This document shows, piece after piece, positions 1 to 6,054 of a stretch of DNA of 7,040 nt. The stretch's first letter is position 1, and the number at the start of each line of letters is the position of its first letter. Below the pieces are notes generated by a model. That model ran no database searches and was not told the origin of the DNA. It saw only the letters and a program-made list of their open reading frames with translations. The translations under genes were made by a program, and so were the position numbers. This stretch comes from Pseudomonadota bacterium (GTDB lineage Bacteria > Pseudomonadota > Gammaproteobacteria > Burkholderiales > SG8-39), in NCBI GenBank assembly GCA_021825225.1, contig JAKAIH010000143.1, forward strand, positions 1 through 7,040, read 5' to 3'.

Positions 1-2221
1 GCTTGCCGGGCACTCCAACGACGTCAGCCTGCGCCTGAAAGGCGATCTCAAGGACTTCCCGTTTCCGGGCAGGAAAGGCGGCATATTCCAGCTGGCGGCG
101 AGGGTGGCGGACGGCAGCCTGCGCTACGCGCCGGGCTGGCCGACCATAGACGGCATCGATGCCGAGCTGAGTTTCGACGGCAAGCGCATGGACGTGGTCA
201 GCCGCAAGGCGAGCGTGCTCGGCGCGAAAGTGGTCCACGCGCACGTCGTGCTGCCGGACCTGCTGGCCGAGAACCGCATGCTCGCAGTGAGCGGCCAGGC
301 CGAAGGGCCGACCGCCGAATTCCTCAAATTCGTTGCGCAAAGCCCGGTGAACGAACTGATCGGCGGAGTCACCGCGAACATGGGTGCGCTGGGCAACGGC
401 AAGCTGCAGCTCAAGCTCGACCTGCCGCTGGCGCATCCGGCCGAGGTCAAGGTGGCGGGCAGCTACCAGATGATCGCCAACCAGGTGCGCATCGATCCGG
501 ACTGGCCGCCGGTAACGCAGGTCAGCGGGCGGCTCGAATTCACCGACAACAGCGTGAACCTGCGCGCGATCAACGCGCAGTTCCTCGGCGGGCCGGTGCT
601 GGTCGGCATCGCCAGCCAGCGCGACGGCAGCATCGCGGTCAACGCGCGCGGCACGCTCACGGCGACGGCGCTGCAGGCGGCGCTGGACCAGCCGCTGCTG
701 CGCCAGCTAAGCGGCAGCACGGCGTGGAGCTCGGTGATGAATTTCCGCCGGCGCGGAGTCAGCATCGTGGTCGAGTCCGGGCTGCAGGGCATCGTCTCGA
801 CGCTGCCGGCGCCGCTGGCCAAGCCCGGGGCCGAACTGCTGCCGCTGCGCTTCGAGCACACGGTCGCGACCGAGGAGCGCAACGGCAACTGGAGCGGGCC
901 GCCTTCGGCCGACCGCAGCACCCTCGATCTGGGCAAGATAGTGCGCATGGAACTGCAGCGCCGGCGCGAAAACGGAAAGATGGTGATCGAACGCGGCGCG
1001 ATCGGCCTCAACGAGGCGCCCCGGCTGCCCGAAACGGGCATCGTGTTGAACGGCAACGCGCCCGAACTCGACCTGGATCAGTGGCTGAGCGCGCTCGGCG
1101 GTTCCGGGGGCGCGCCCTTGCCGCTGACCGCGCTCAGCCTCAAGGTGGGCGCGCTCGACGTGTACGGCAAGCGCCTCAACGATGTGTCCCTGCGCGCCGG
1201 TTTCCACGGCAGCGACTGGCTCGCCAATATCGATGCGCGCGAACTTGCGGGCGATGTGCGCTGGCGTTCCCAGGGCAAGGGGCGGGTGAGCGCACAGCTG
1301 TCGCATTTCACCTTTCCGGAGCCCACGCCGGGCAAGCTGCCGGACGACATGCCGCCGAAGGAACTGCCCGGGCTGGACATCGTCGCCGACAATCTGGTCG
1401 TGCACGGCAAGAAGCTCGGGCGGCTGGAACTGGCCGCGGCGAATGCGGGGCTGGACTGGCGCATCGAGAAGCTGACGCTGACCACTCCCGAGAGCCATCT
1501 CGCCGCCGACGGGCTGTGGCAAGGCACGGCGGCGCAGCAGCGCACCAGCGTCAACCTCAAGCTCGACGTCAGCGACGTGGGCAAATACCTGCAGCGCATC
1601 GGCTATCCCGGAAGCATGCAGCGTGGCAGCGCCACGCTGACAGGCAGGCTCAACTGGGCCGGCAACCCGCAGAGCATCGACTATCCGAGTCTTACCGGAG
1701 AGCTGTCGCTGATCGCGGAAAAAGGCCAGTTCCTCAAGATCGAGCCGGGCATAGGCAAGCTGCTGGGCATCCTCAGCCTGCAGGCGCTGCCGCGGCGCAT
1801 CACCCTGGATTTTCGCGACATATTCAGCGACGGCTTCGCCTTCGATACCATCACCGGCACTGCCGCGGTGGCAAAGGGCGTGCTGCACACCAAGGACTTC
1901 GTCATGCGCGGACCTTCGGCGCAGGTGGGGATGTCCGGAGACATCGATCTTGCCCAGGAAACGCAGGCCCTGCGCGTGCGCGTGGTGCCCAGCGTGGGCG
2001 ACAGCCTGTCGGTGGCGGGGCTGATGCTCGCCAACCCGATCGCCGGGGTGGCATCGTTTCTGGCGCAGCGCCTGCTCAAGGACCCGCTGGGCCAGGCCTT
2101 CGCCTACGAATACAACGTGAGCGGAACCTGGGCCGATCCCAAGGTGGAGAAGGTCGCGCGCGAGACCCCGGCGGGGACCACGCGCGACCAGCCGGGCGAC
2201 GGCCTGGGCGGGCTGAAGTGA
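1..2221 (+). CDS. yhdP: YhdP family AsmA-like protein, C-terminal part (5' end outside window)
   Basis: The frame is open from base 2, so the start lies upstream; the GTG at 104 is internal. About 740 codons are visible. The left edge reads LRLKGDLKDFPFPG, a phrase typical of the YhdP/TIGR02099 family. The end, with NPIAGVASFLAQRLLKDPLG followed by QAFAYEYNVSGTWADPKVEK, is also characteristic, as is the AsmA-like C-terminal region (GQFLKIEPGIGKLLGILSLQ, then RRITLDFRDIFSDGFAFD). Family members run to roughly 1,250-1,400 residues, so a little over half is present. Known of the family: YhdP is an inner-membrane-anchored periplasmic protein which, with TamB and YdbH, supports phospholipid transport to the outer membrane in E. 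coli. The N-terminal membrane anchor is off the left edge. The gene ends 45 bases before the amidase gene on the same strand, so the two may be co-transcribed. Family call is firm; the transport role is by homology. Confidence 0.93.
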   Translation, partial: LAGHSNDVSLRLKGDLKDFPFPGRKGGIFQLAARVADGSLRYAPGWPTIDGIDAELSFDGKRMDVVSRKASVLGAKVVHAHVVLPDLLAENRMLAVSGQAEGPTAEFLKFVAQSPVNELIGGVTANMGALGNGKLQLKLDLPLAHPAEVKVAGSYQMIANQVRIDPDWPPVTQVSGRLEFTDNSVNLRAINAQFLGGPVLVGIASQRDGSIAVNARGTLTATALQAALDQPLLRQLSGSTAWSSVMNFRRRGVSIVVESGLQGIVSTLPAPLAKPGAELLPLRFEHTVATEERNGNWSGPPSADRSTLDLGKIVRMELQRRRENGKMVIERGAIGLNEAPRLPETGIVLNGNAPELDLDQWLSALGGSGGAPLPLTALSLKVGALDVYGKRLNDVSLRAGFHGSDWLANIDARELAGDVRWRSQGKGRVSAQLSHFTFPEPTPGKLPDDMPPKELPGLDIVADNLVVHGKKLGRLELAAANAGLDWRIEKLTLTTPESHLAADGLWQGTAAQQRTSVNLKLDVSDVGKYLQRIGYPGSMQRGSATLTGRLNWAGNPQSIDYPSLTGELSLIAEKGQFLKIEPGIGKLLGILSLQALPRRITLDFRDIFSDGFAFDTITGTAAVAKGVLHTKDFVMRGPSAQVGMSGDIDLAQETQALRVRVVPSVGDSLSVAGLMLANPIAGVASFLAQRLLKDPLGQAFAYEYNVSGTWADPKVEKVARETPAGTTRDQPGDGLGGLK

Positions 2222-2266
2222 GCTTCGGTATCATCCGTCATCGAGGCGACGAAAGGGCGAAAATCC

Positions 2267-3076
2267 ATGGCTGAAGGCAGGTTCAAGGTGGCGGCAGTGC
2301 AAATGGTGTCGGAGCCCGGGGTGCAGGCGAATCTTGCCGCCGCGGGCGAACTGATCGCGCAAGCCGCGGGCGGGGGCGCGCGCCTGGTGGCGCTGCCCGA
2401 GTATTTCTGCATCCTCGGCCTGCGCGATCGCGACAAGGTGGATGTGCGCGAACAAGACGGGCACGGGCCGATACAGGATTTCCTCGCCGCGGCGGCGGCG
2501 AAACACAAGGTATGGCTGGTGGGCGGCTCGGTACCGCTCGCCTGCGCCGACCCGAACAAGGTGAGGAACACCTGCCTCGTGTTCGACGACGCCGGCCGGC
2601 GCGTGGCGCGCTACGACAAGATTCACCTGTTCGGCTTCGACCTGGGGACGGAGCGCTTCCAGGAATCGCGCAGCATCGAGCCGGGCAGCGAGGTGGTCAC
2701 GGTCGCTGCGCCCTTCGGCAAGCTCGGCCTGTCGATCTGCTACGACCTGCGCTTCCCCGAGATGTACCGCAGGATGGGGGCGGTGGACCTGATCCTCGTG
2801 CCCTCGTCGTTTACCGCCACCACCGGCAAGGCGCACTGGGAAATGCTGCTGCGCGCGCGCGCGGTCGAGAACCAGGCCTATGTGCTCGCGCCGGCGCAGG
2901 GCGGGCACCACAAGAACGGCCGCGACACCTGGGGACACAGCATGATCATCGATCCCTGGGGCAAGGTGCTCGCCGATCTGCCCAGCGGGCCGGGCGTGGT
3001 CGCGGCCGAGGTCGACCACGCCGAGATAGAGCGCGTGCGCCGCAGTCTGCCGGCGCTCACCCACAGGGTGATGTAA
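2267..3076 (+). CDS. Carbon-nitrogen hydrolase, Nit1/Nit2 type (deaminated glutathione amidase or omega-amidase)
   Basis: A complete 269-residue nitrilase-superfamily protein of normal length. The catalytic residues are all visible: Glu45 in LPEYF, Lys118 in YDKIHLF, Cys158 in [13 protein letters not shown], and the accessory Glu133 in FQES, which aligns with Glu128 of mammalian Nit2. The ending ALTHRVM and the DLRFPEMYR signature place it with Nit1/Nit2-like enzymes, which hydrolyse the amide of deaminated glutathione (Nit1) or of alpha-ketoglutaramate and alpha-ketosuccinamate (Nit2). Which substrate is used cannot be decided from sequence. It is expected to be cytosolic; there is no signal peptide. 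The ATG at 2267 has a purine-rich AAAGGG at 2252-2257. It lies 45 bases after yhdP on the same strand. In many Betaproteobacteria tldD follows; here a convergent unrelated gene starts 21 bases beyond the stop. Confidence 0.93.
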   Translation: MAEGRFKVAAVQMVSEPGVQANLAAAGELIAQAAGGGARLVALPEYFCILGLRDRDKVDVREQDGHGPIQDFLAAAAAKHKVWLVGGSVPLACADPNKVRNTCLVFDDAGRRVARYDKIHLFGFDLGTERFQESRSIEPGSEVVTVAAPFGKLGLSICYDLRFPEMYRRMGAVDLILVPSSFTATTGKAHWEMLLRARAVENQAYVLAPAQGGHHKNGRDTWGHSMIIDPWGKVLADLPSGPGVVAAEVDHAEIERVRRSLPALTHRVM

Positions 3077-3097
3077 GAAAGGCGAATCAGGCGGGGC

Positions 3098-4210
3098 TTA
3101 GCGGTAGGCCTCGGCGCACCTGGCGATCTCGGCGTTGGTGGCGAACCTGAGGCAGGACCTCGCGTCCGCGCCCGACTTCGATCCGGCGTGCTTCGCCCCA
3201 CCCGCGGCGGACTTGCCTTTGAGTTCGGCGATGAGCGCACCGGCTTCGGCCGAGGCGGCCTTGACTTCCTCCAGCAGGGAGTCGTAAACGAGGCCGTAGA
3301 ACCATTTCGCGTCCGGCGTTTCGTACAGTGCCGCGTACTTCTCCAGATCGGCGTTGCTCGCGTCCTTGTAGCTGTAGGCGAGGCTGAGCAGGGTCGCATC
3401 GCGGATCTTGCGCGTTTCCGCCTCGCGCTGTTTCTCGATCGACTTGTCCATGGCCGCTGCCTTGGGCGTGCCCTCGCCGGCAATGCCCTGCGACAGCGCT
3501 TTCATGGATGCGAAGGCGGCTTCGACCGCCAGGTCGCTCGCGCGGGTTGCGGCGTCGATGCGTTTGACCAGCGCCGCGCGCGCCGGATCGGTCGCCGTCG
3601 CGCCCTGCGCGAACTGCGCGAGATCCTCCGGCGCCTGCTCAACGCGCTCCAGCCCGACCATGGTCCGGGCCGCCGGCGTCGAGAACGCCTTCTGCAGCGT
3701 CTGCATGCGCTTCTGGTCGAAATTCTTGCTCAGATCCGCGCTGAGCCGGTTCTGAAAGCCCTCGGCGGTAAAGGACCTGGCCATCGCTTTTTCGATCGCC
3801 TGGACCGTCGCGGCCGACGCTTTTTTCTGTTGTTTGCCGGCCTGGGTGACGCCGGCTACCATGCGCTGCGGCAGCTGCGCCAGCTGCTGCTTCAGGCCCG
3901 AGGCGGCGAGCACGTCCTCGATCAGCTTGTCGCGCGCCTTGGCGAGTTCGGCCGGCGACAGCGCTTTCGGCGCCGCGGGCTTGGCCAGGGGTTTGGGCGG
4001 AGCGGGCGCAGGCGCAGGCTCTTCCATGAAATACTGCCAGCCGAACCAGCCTGCCGCGGCGAGCACGATGAGCCCGCCGACGATGAGCGGCAGCTGCTTC
4101 TTGTCGAGTGCGGGCGCCGCCTGCGCGGGCTTGGCGCCTCCGGGCTTGGGGATACCAAGCTTCGGCAGATTGAGCTTGGGAAGGCTGAGCTTGGGAAGAT
4201 TAAGCGCCAT
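3098..4210 (-). CDS. Membrane-anchored protein of unknown function, with N-terminal KLxLPK repeat and DUF2059-like motifs
   Basis: A 370-residue protein I do not recognise by name. Residues 4-22 are a short tandem repeat (LPKLSLPKLNLPKLGIPK). One transmembrane helix follows at about 40-61 (LPLIVGGLIVLAAAGWFGWQ), then a Pro/Ala/Lys-rich linker at 64-85. The rest is Ala-rich and mostly helical, and probably periplasmic. Two places resemble the half-motif of DUF2059 proteins: MQTLQKAFSTPAARTM (169-184) and LEKYAALYETPDAKWF (289-304). The C-terminus (CLRFATNAEIARCAEAYR) has two cysteines, 353 and 365, that could form a disulfide if exported. The start is well supported: GGGAG ends six bases before the ATG (on the + strand, the complement of 4217-4221). 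It converges on the amidase gene with a 21-base gap. Topology is inferred; the function is unknown. Confidence 0.85.
   Translation of the reverse strand: MALNLPKLSLPKLNLPKLGIPKPGGAKPAQAAPALDKKQLPLIVGGLIVLAAAGWFGWQYFMEEPAPAPAPPKPLAKPAAPKALSPAELAKARDKLIEDVLAASGLKQQLAQLPQRMVAGVTQAGKQQKKASAATVQAIEKAMARSFTAEGFQNRLSADLSKNFDQKRMQTLQKAFSTPAARTMVGLERVEQAPEDLAQFAQGATATDPARAALVKRIDAATRASDLAVEAAFASMKALSQGIAGEGTPKAAAMDKSIEKQREAETRKIRDATLLSLAYSYKDASNADLEKYAALYETPDAKWFYGLVYDSLLEEVKAASAEAGALIAELKGKSAAGGAKHAGSKSGADARSCLRFATNAEIARCAEAYR
4154..4198 (-). repeat. Three 15-bp tandem repeats in a coding region (LPKLx units)
   Basis: Read on the minus strand, three 15-base units follow each other: CTTCCCAAGCTCAGC, CTTCCCAAGCTCAAT and CTGCCGAAGCTTGGT, with a diverged partial fourth (ATCCCCAAG) after them. 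The first two differ at only two bases. They encode the LPKL(S/N/G) pattern at the very N-terminus of the membrane-anchored protein, before its transmembrane helix. A 15-base period keeps frame, so copy number could vary without breaking the gene. Confidence 0.8.
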
Positions 4211-4216
4211 TTCGGA

Positions 4217-4224
4217 CTCCCTTT
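4217..4224 (-). promoter_or_regulatory. Ribosome binding site of the membrane-anchored protein gene
   Basis: The minus strand reads AAAGGGAGTCCGAAATG. The GGGAG core lies six bases before the ATG at 4210, a good Shine-Dalgarno spacing that fixes the start. Confidence 0.7.
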
Positions 4225-4284
4225 ATCGCGGTTATTGCCCCTGGCCGACAGCCGTTATCGGGCCCCGAGAAGATTCTGCGGTCT

Positions 4285-4313
4285 ATTGTAAGACAAAAGA
4301 ATGGCTTACAGAA
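4285..4313 (-). promoter_or_regulatory. Possible promoter of the membrane-anchored protein gene
   Basis: The minus strand has a good -10 hexamer TACAAT (4290-4285). Seventeen bases upstream is a weak -35, TTCTGT (4313-4308). It would start transcription about 70 bases before the ATG at 4210. The inverted repeat TGTAAG-N12-CTTACA (4287-4310) overlaps the -10. Only the -10 is convincing. Confidence 0.4.
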
Positions 4314-4317
4314 CTTC

Positions 4318-4333
4318 GGCGCACGGGTGCGCC
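4318..4333 (-). other. Perfect GC hairpin after the methyltransferase gene
   Basis: GGCGCAC and GTGCGCC form 7-base arms around two bases, about 25 bases past the methyltransferase stop. In practice the stem would be 6 bp with a 4-base loop. No run of T follows on the minus strand, so it is not a standard intrinsic terminator. It could act as a 3'-end stabilising hairpin. Confidence 0.35.
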
Positions 4334-4358
4334 AGCGCCCGAGCGTGCGGCGCTGCGC

Positions 4359-5183
4359 TCACTGCTTCACGAATTTGAGGGTGAAGCGGTCGCTCTCGCC
4401 GATCACGGCGTATTTGGCGCGGTCCTGCTCCTTCAGACGATAGGTCGGCGGCAGCGTCCACACGCCTTCGGGGTAGTCCTTCGTGTCCTTCGGATTCGCG
4501 TTGACTTCGGATGCGCCTAGGAGCTTGAATCCGGCCTTCTCGATCAGCGCGATAGCGTAGTCCTCGCGCACGTAACCGCTCTTCGTCTGCGCTTCCTGCG
4601 GCAGATCGGCGCGTCCGCGATGATCGACCACGCCGAGAATGCCGCCCGGCTTGAGCGCCTTGCGGAACGCGCGCAGCGACGCCTCGGCCTCGTTGCGCGC
4701 GATCCAGTTGTGCAGGTTGCGGAACGTCAGCACGAAATCGGCGCTGCCCGGCGGCGCGATCTCGTGCAGATCGGCGTTGAACTCGGTCACCGCGACCTTG
4801 CCGTAAAGCCCGGGTTCGGCCTTGAGCCGCGCCAGCAGTTTCCGGTGATCGGCCAGGTACGGCGGCGGCGCCAGCGCGTCGCGGTCTGCGGCGATGTACA
4901 GCCCTTTGTCCTTCAGGTAGGGCGCGAGGATCTCCATGTAATAGCCGCCGCTGCCGGGCAGGATTTCGACCACCGTGCTGTCCGGCCTGACGCCGAAAAA
5001 CTCGAGCACCTGGAGCGGGTGGCGGAAACCGTCGCGCGCGACGTTGGCCGGCGTGCGCGACGGCGATGCGAGCAGGCGCGCGAGGCTGCCCGCGTCCTGC
5101 GCCTGCGCCGGCGTGCACGCCAATGCGGCGAGCGCCAGCGGCGCTGCGGCGTACAGCCTGGCGAAAGTGAGCATGTACGCCAT
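4359..5183 (-). CDS. Exported SAM-dependent methyltransferase-like protein (COG4798-like)
   Basis: From the ATG at 5183 this is 274 residues. In residue numbers counted from the upstream TTG at 5264, the parts are: a hydrophobic export signal at about 31-56 (MLTFARLYAAAPLALAALAC, then TPAQAQ, with likely cleavage after an AQA/AQAQ site), a class I methyltransferase motif I at 99-108 (VEILPGSGGY), a strand and acidic region at 122-129 (LYIAADRD), FRNLHNW at 181-187, and GILGVVDHRGR at 208-218. This pattern matches the predicted methyltransferases of COG4798, which carry signal peptides and have no settled substrate. The start is uncertain: ATG at 5183 and ATG at 5174 both precede the signal peptide, neither has a clear ribosome binding site, and the frame stays open upstream through a LysE-like segment to TTG 5264 and beyond to a TAA near 5318. 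The deletion or insertion that joined these parts may have removed the native promoter. Family is fairly sure, function is not. Confidence 0.8.
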   Translation of the reverse strand: MAYMLTFARLYAAAPLALAALACTPAQAQDAGSLARLLASPSRTPANVARDGFRHPLQVLEFFGVRPDSTVVEILPGSGGYYMEILAPYLKDKGLYIAADRDALAPPPYLADHRKLLARLKAEPGLYGKVAVTEFNADLHEIAPPGSADFVLTFRNLHNWIARNEAEASLRAFRKALKPGGILGVVDHRGRADLPQEAQTKSGYVREDYAIALIEKAGFKLLGASEVNANPKDTKDYPEGVWTLPPTYRLKEQDRAKYAVIGESDRFTLKFVKQ

Positions 5184-5264
5184 GCCGGGGCCGCGCGCGA
5201 GAACGAGCAGGACGACTGCGCCGATGAACAGCGGATGGGTGTGCAGGTCGATCACGGAATCCAA
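5172..5264 (-). pseudogene. LysE/RhtB-family exporter, N-terminal remnant fused in frame to the methyltransferase
   Basis: Translation from TTG 5264 gives DSVIDLHTHPLFIGAVVLLV and then LARGPGMAYML. This closely resembles the N-terminus of LysE/RhtB amino-acid exporters, whose first transmembrane helix ends in a (T/A)PGPNMxYVL-type motif; here it reads ARGPGMAYML. The usual continuation (RSLAQGRRAG-like) is absent and the frame passes straight into the methyltransferase signal peptide. The segment begins exactly at the attC crossover point (5265/5264). I read it as a decayed exporter gene cut on both sides. The similarity is from memory of the family, over only about 30 residues, so a chance hydrophobic match is possible. 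Confidence 0.45.
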
Positions 5265-5321
5265 CGCCGAGCTAAGCGGCGCGGCGCTTTTGGCCGCGTC
5301 CGCTTGAGCGCGAAGTTATAC
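5259..5321 (-). other. attC: Integron attC recombination site A
   Basis: Read on the minus strand: R'' GTATAAC (5321-5315), 5-base spacer TTCGC, L'' GCTCAAGCGG (5309-5300), an inner CGCGGC/GCCGCG stem, L' CCGCTTAGC (5279-5271), 5-base spacer TCGGC, and R' GTTGGAT (5265-5259), which fits GTTRRRY exactly. L'' has one base more than L' (TCAAGC against TAAGC), the extrahelical base that is a hallmark of attC and sets its orientation. The 63-bp length is typical. Crossover by an IntI would be between G 5265 and T 5264. R'' has one mismatch to RYYYAAC. The site overlaps the 3' end of the RHH antitoxin gene. Confidence 0.82.
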
Positions 5322-5595
5322 GTCTTTGCGACTCGACGAGACGACCCGATACGAACTTGTGCAGGACGCTCGCCATAAGCGTCTGATATGGGACACCTTC
5401 CTCTGCAGCTCGGGCCTGTAAGCCCTCCAGGTCCCGGGAAGAAATTCTTATGTTGACCCGCTTGTTCTTAAGCAACGTAGCCGCCGCCGCTGCCCGAAGC
5501 CGCGCGATCTCGCCTTTCTGGTTCCGAACGGGCTTCCACTCTCCTCGCTCGAAAGCGGCGAGAATTTCCTGTTCCAACAACGTTTCGCCGTTCAT
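5272..5595 (-). CDS. Ribbon-helix-helix antitoxin, partner of the BrnT-like toxin
   Basis: A 107-residue protein. Residues 44-85 (NKRVNIRISSRDLEGLQARA, continuing to HKFVSGRL) form the ribbon-helix-helix DNA-binding region of CopG-type antitoxins, with a beta strand VNIRIS and two helices. The N-terminal part (LLEQEILAAFERGEWKPV) is common in antitoxins paired with BrnT-like toxins and probably contacts the toxin. The ATG is one base after the toxin stop (TGACATG), and GGGAG lies eight bases before it, so translation is coupled. Such proteins neutralise the toxin and repress the operon. Oddity: the last 16 residues (about 92-107, RITSRSSGRGQKRRAA) are encoded within attC-A, so this basic tail may be recent and not part of the core family fold. 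It ends eight bases before the TTG of the LysE-like remnant. Confidence 0.85.
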   Translation of the reverse strand: MNGETLLEQEILAAFERGEWKPVRNQKGEIARLRAAAAATLLKNKRVNIRISSRDLEGLQARAAEEGVPYQTLMASVLHKFVSGRLVESQRRITSRSSGRGQKRRAA

Positions 5596-5596
5596 G

Positions 5597-5875
5597 TCAC
5601 TTGTCTCCCGATAAGAAATCCCGCGTCGCTTTGCGGCTGGGCATGATGCTCTTCAAAAAGATCTCTCTTTCATTTTCAACGTAAGGAACGAGGTACGCGT
5701 AGTCTTGCATCCGCACTACAAGCATCTTCTGATGCCCGTACTTGGCCCGGTTCGGGTGATCCATGACGCTGAGAAGACCGTCCTGCGAAATCGCGGAAAG
5801 AACCTCTTCGAAAGAGACACCACGTTCCGCTTTGAGCGGAAGACTCTTATCTGGGTTCCATCGGATGGGCTTCAT
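5597..5875 (-). CDS. BrnT-like toxin of a type II toxin-antitoxin module
   Basis: A 92-residue protein of the size of BrnT (DUF497) toxins. It has the expected pattern: IRWNPDKS near the N-terminus (4-11), ERGVSFEEV (17-25), the HPN segment (40-42), LVVRMQDYAYLVPYV in the central strands (52-66), and IMPSRKATRDFL (77-88), the counterpart of the ISARKAT ending of BrnT. BrnT proteins are ribonucleases with a RelE-like fold that inhibit translation; activity here is by homology. Toxin-first order, as here, is the BrnT/BrnA order. The ATG at 5875 is preceded by a -10 box only about 7 bases away, so the mRNA would be nearly leaderless, and no strong ribosome binding site is seen. Confidence 0.83.
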   Translation of the reverse strand: MKPIRWNPDKSLPLKAERGVSFEEVLSAISQDGLLSVMDHPNRAKYGHQKMLVVRMQDYAYLVPYVENEREIFLKSIMPSRKATRDFLSGDK

Positions 5876-5882
5876 GCCTAAG

Positions 5883-5912
5883 ATAATACACCCGTGTGCC
5901 TTATGTACTCAA
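5883..5912 (-). promoter_or_regulatory. Promoter of the BrnT-like toxin-antitoxin operon
   Basis: On the minus strand TTGAGT (5912-5907) and TATTAT (5888-5883) are 18 bases apart, a good sigma-70 promoter. It lies just inside the cassette, four bases after its first six, so the operon is expressed wherever the cassette lands. The spacer end carries ACAC-CC-GTGT (5888-5897), a small inverted repeat that could be the antitoxin's operator. The start point would fall near 5876, next to the ATG. Confidence 0.6.
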
Positions 5913-5915
5913 CAC

Positions 5916-5982
5916 GTATAACGTTCACGGTGAGGGCCGCGCGCCGCTCTTGCGCGCGTCCCTCTCAACCGTTGGGTTAGCC
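5916..5982 (-). other. attC: Integron attC recombination site B
   Basis: Read on the minus strand: R'' GGCTAAC (5982-5976), 4-base spacer CCAA, L'' CGGTTGAGAGGG (5971-5960), a central CGCGCGC/GCGCGCG stem, L' CCCTCACCG (5936-5928), 5-base spacer TGAAC and R' GTTATAC (5922-5916). L'' is longer than L', leaving extrahelical bases on the L'' side as in attC. The minus orientation also agrees with attC-A. Both core boxes have one mismatch to the consensus RYYYAAC and GTTRRRY. The element reads almost as well in the opposite orientation, so direction is less certain than for attC-A. Confidence 0.68.
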
Positions 5983-6000
5983 CGCATCGCAGCAGGCCCA

Positions 6001-6029
6001 TTGACTTCCGGCGCAGAACAAACCAAAAT
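6001..6029 (+). promoter_or_regulatory. Promoter of the VapBC-like operon
   Basis: TTGACT (6001-6006) and CAAAAT (6024-6029) are 17 bases apart, matching the sigma-70 pattern with a strong -35 and a 4/6 -10. Transcription would start near 6036, leaving a leader of about 20 bases before the antitoxin ATG. Confidence 0.5.
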
Positions 6030-6044
6030 GGTTCCACTTTGGTT
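6021..6044 (+). promoter_or_regulatory. Inverted repeat, candidate operator of the VapBC-like operon
   Basis: AACCAAA (6021-6027) and TTTGGTT (6038-6044) are perfect 7-base arms. Inside lies AACCA-AAA-TGGTT (6021-6033), making three half-sites for AACCA/TGGTT. It overlaps the -10 and start point, where a ribbon-helix-helix antitoxin repressor would bind. Confidence 0.5.
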
Positions 6045-6049
6045 GGAGA
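6045..6049 (+). promoter_or_regulatory. Ribosome binding site that decides the antitoxin start
   Basis: GGAGA ends five bases before the ATG at 6055. It supports this ATG over the in-frame upstream start at 5896, whose translation would pass through attC-B. Confidence 0.7.
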
Positions 6050-6054
6050 ACGCC

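Larger units (their letters stand above)
5265..5921 (-). mobile_element. Integron gene cassette 1 carrying a BrnT-like toxin-antitoxin pair
   Basis: The cassette runs on the minus strand from the base after the attC-B crossover (TTATAC, 5921-5916) to the G at the attC-A crossover (5265), 657 bp. When circularised, its last G plus first six bases gives GTTATAC, a perfect 7/7 reverse complement of its own R'' box GTATAAC at 5321-5315, as required of an excisable cassette. It contains its own promoter, the toxin, the antitoxin and an attC at the 3' end, all in one direction. Cassettes with their own promoter are a known feature of toxin-antitoxin modules in large integrons. No integrase gene is visible in the window. 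Confidence 0.75.

Noticed and set aside
724..2274. Long alternative reading frame over yhdP and the Arg/Ala-rich minus-strand frames at 707-1888 and 2231-3064
   Set aside because: These are out-of-frame translations in GC-rich DNA. They show low-complexity Arg/Ala/Gly composition and no domain, while the yhdP and amidase frames have clear family signatures.
4318..4333. Rho-independent terminator of the methyltransferase gene
   Set aside because: The hairpin is perfect but short and lacks a following T run.
3188..4520. Plus-strand frames over the membrane protein gene (3188-4291 and 3834-4520)
   Set aside because: They mirror the minus-strand gene, which has a good ribosome binding site, a membrane helix and a sensible composition.
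4306..5118. Minus-strand alternative frame over the methyltransferase gene
   Set aside because: Its composition is Arg/Ala-rich without motifs, whereas the other frame shows methyltransferase motif I and a signal peptide.
5937..5958. GC-rich hairpin as an intrinsic terminator
   Set aside because: There is no T run on either strand, and the arms extend into integron core boxes, so attC explains it better.
5896..6054. Upstream extension of the vapB reading frame from base 5896
   Set aside because: It would be translated through attC-B and the vapBC promoter and operator. The ATG at 6055 has a good ribosome binding site and starts the RHH domain directly.
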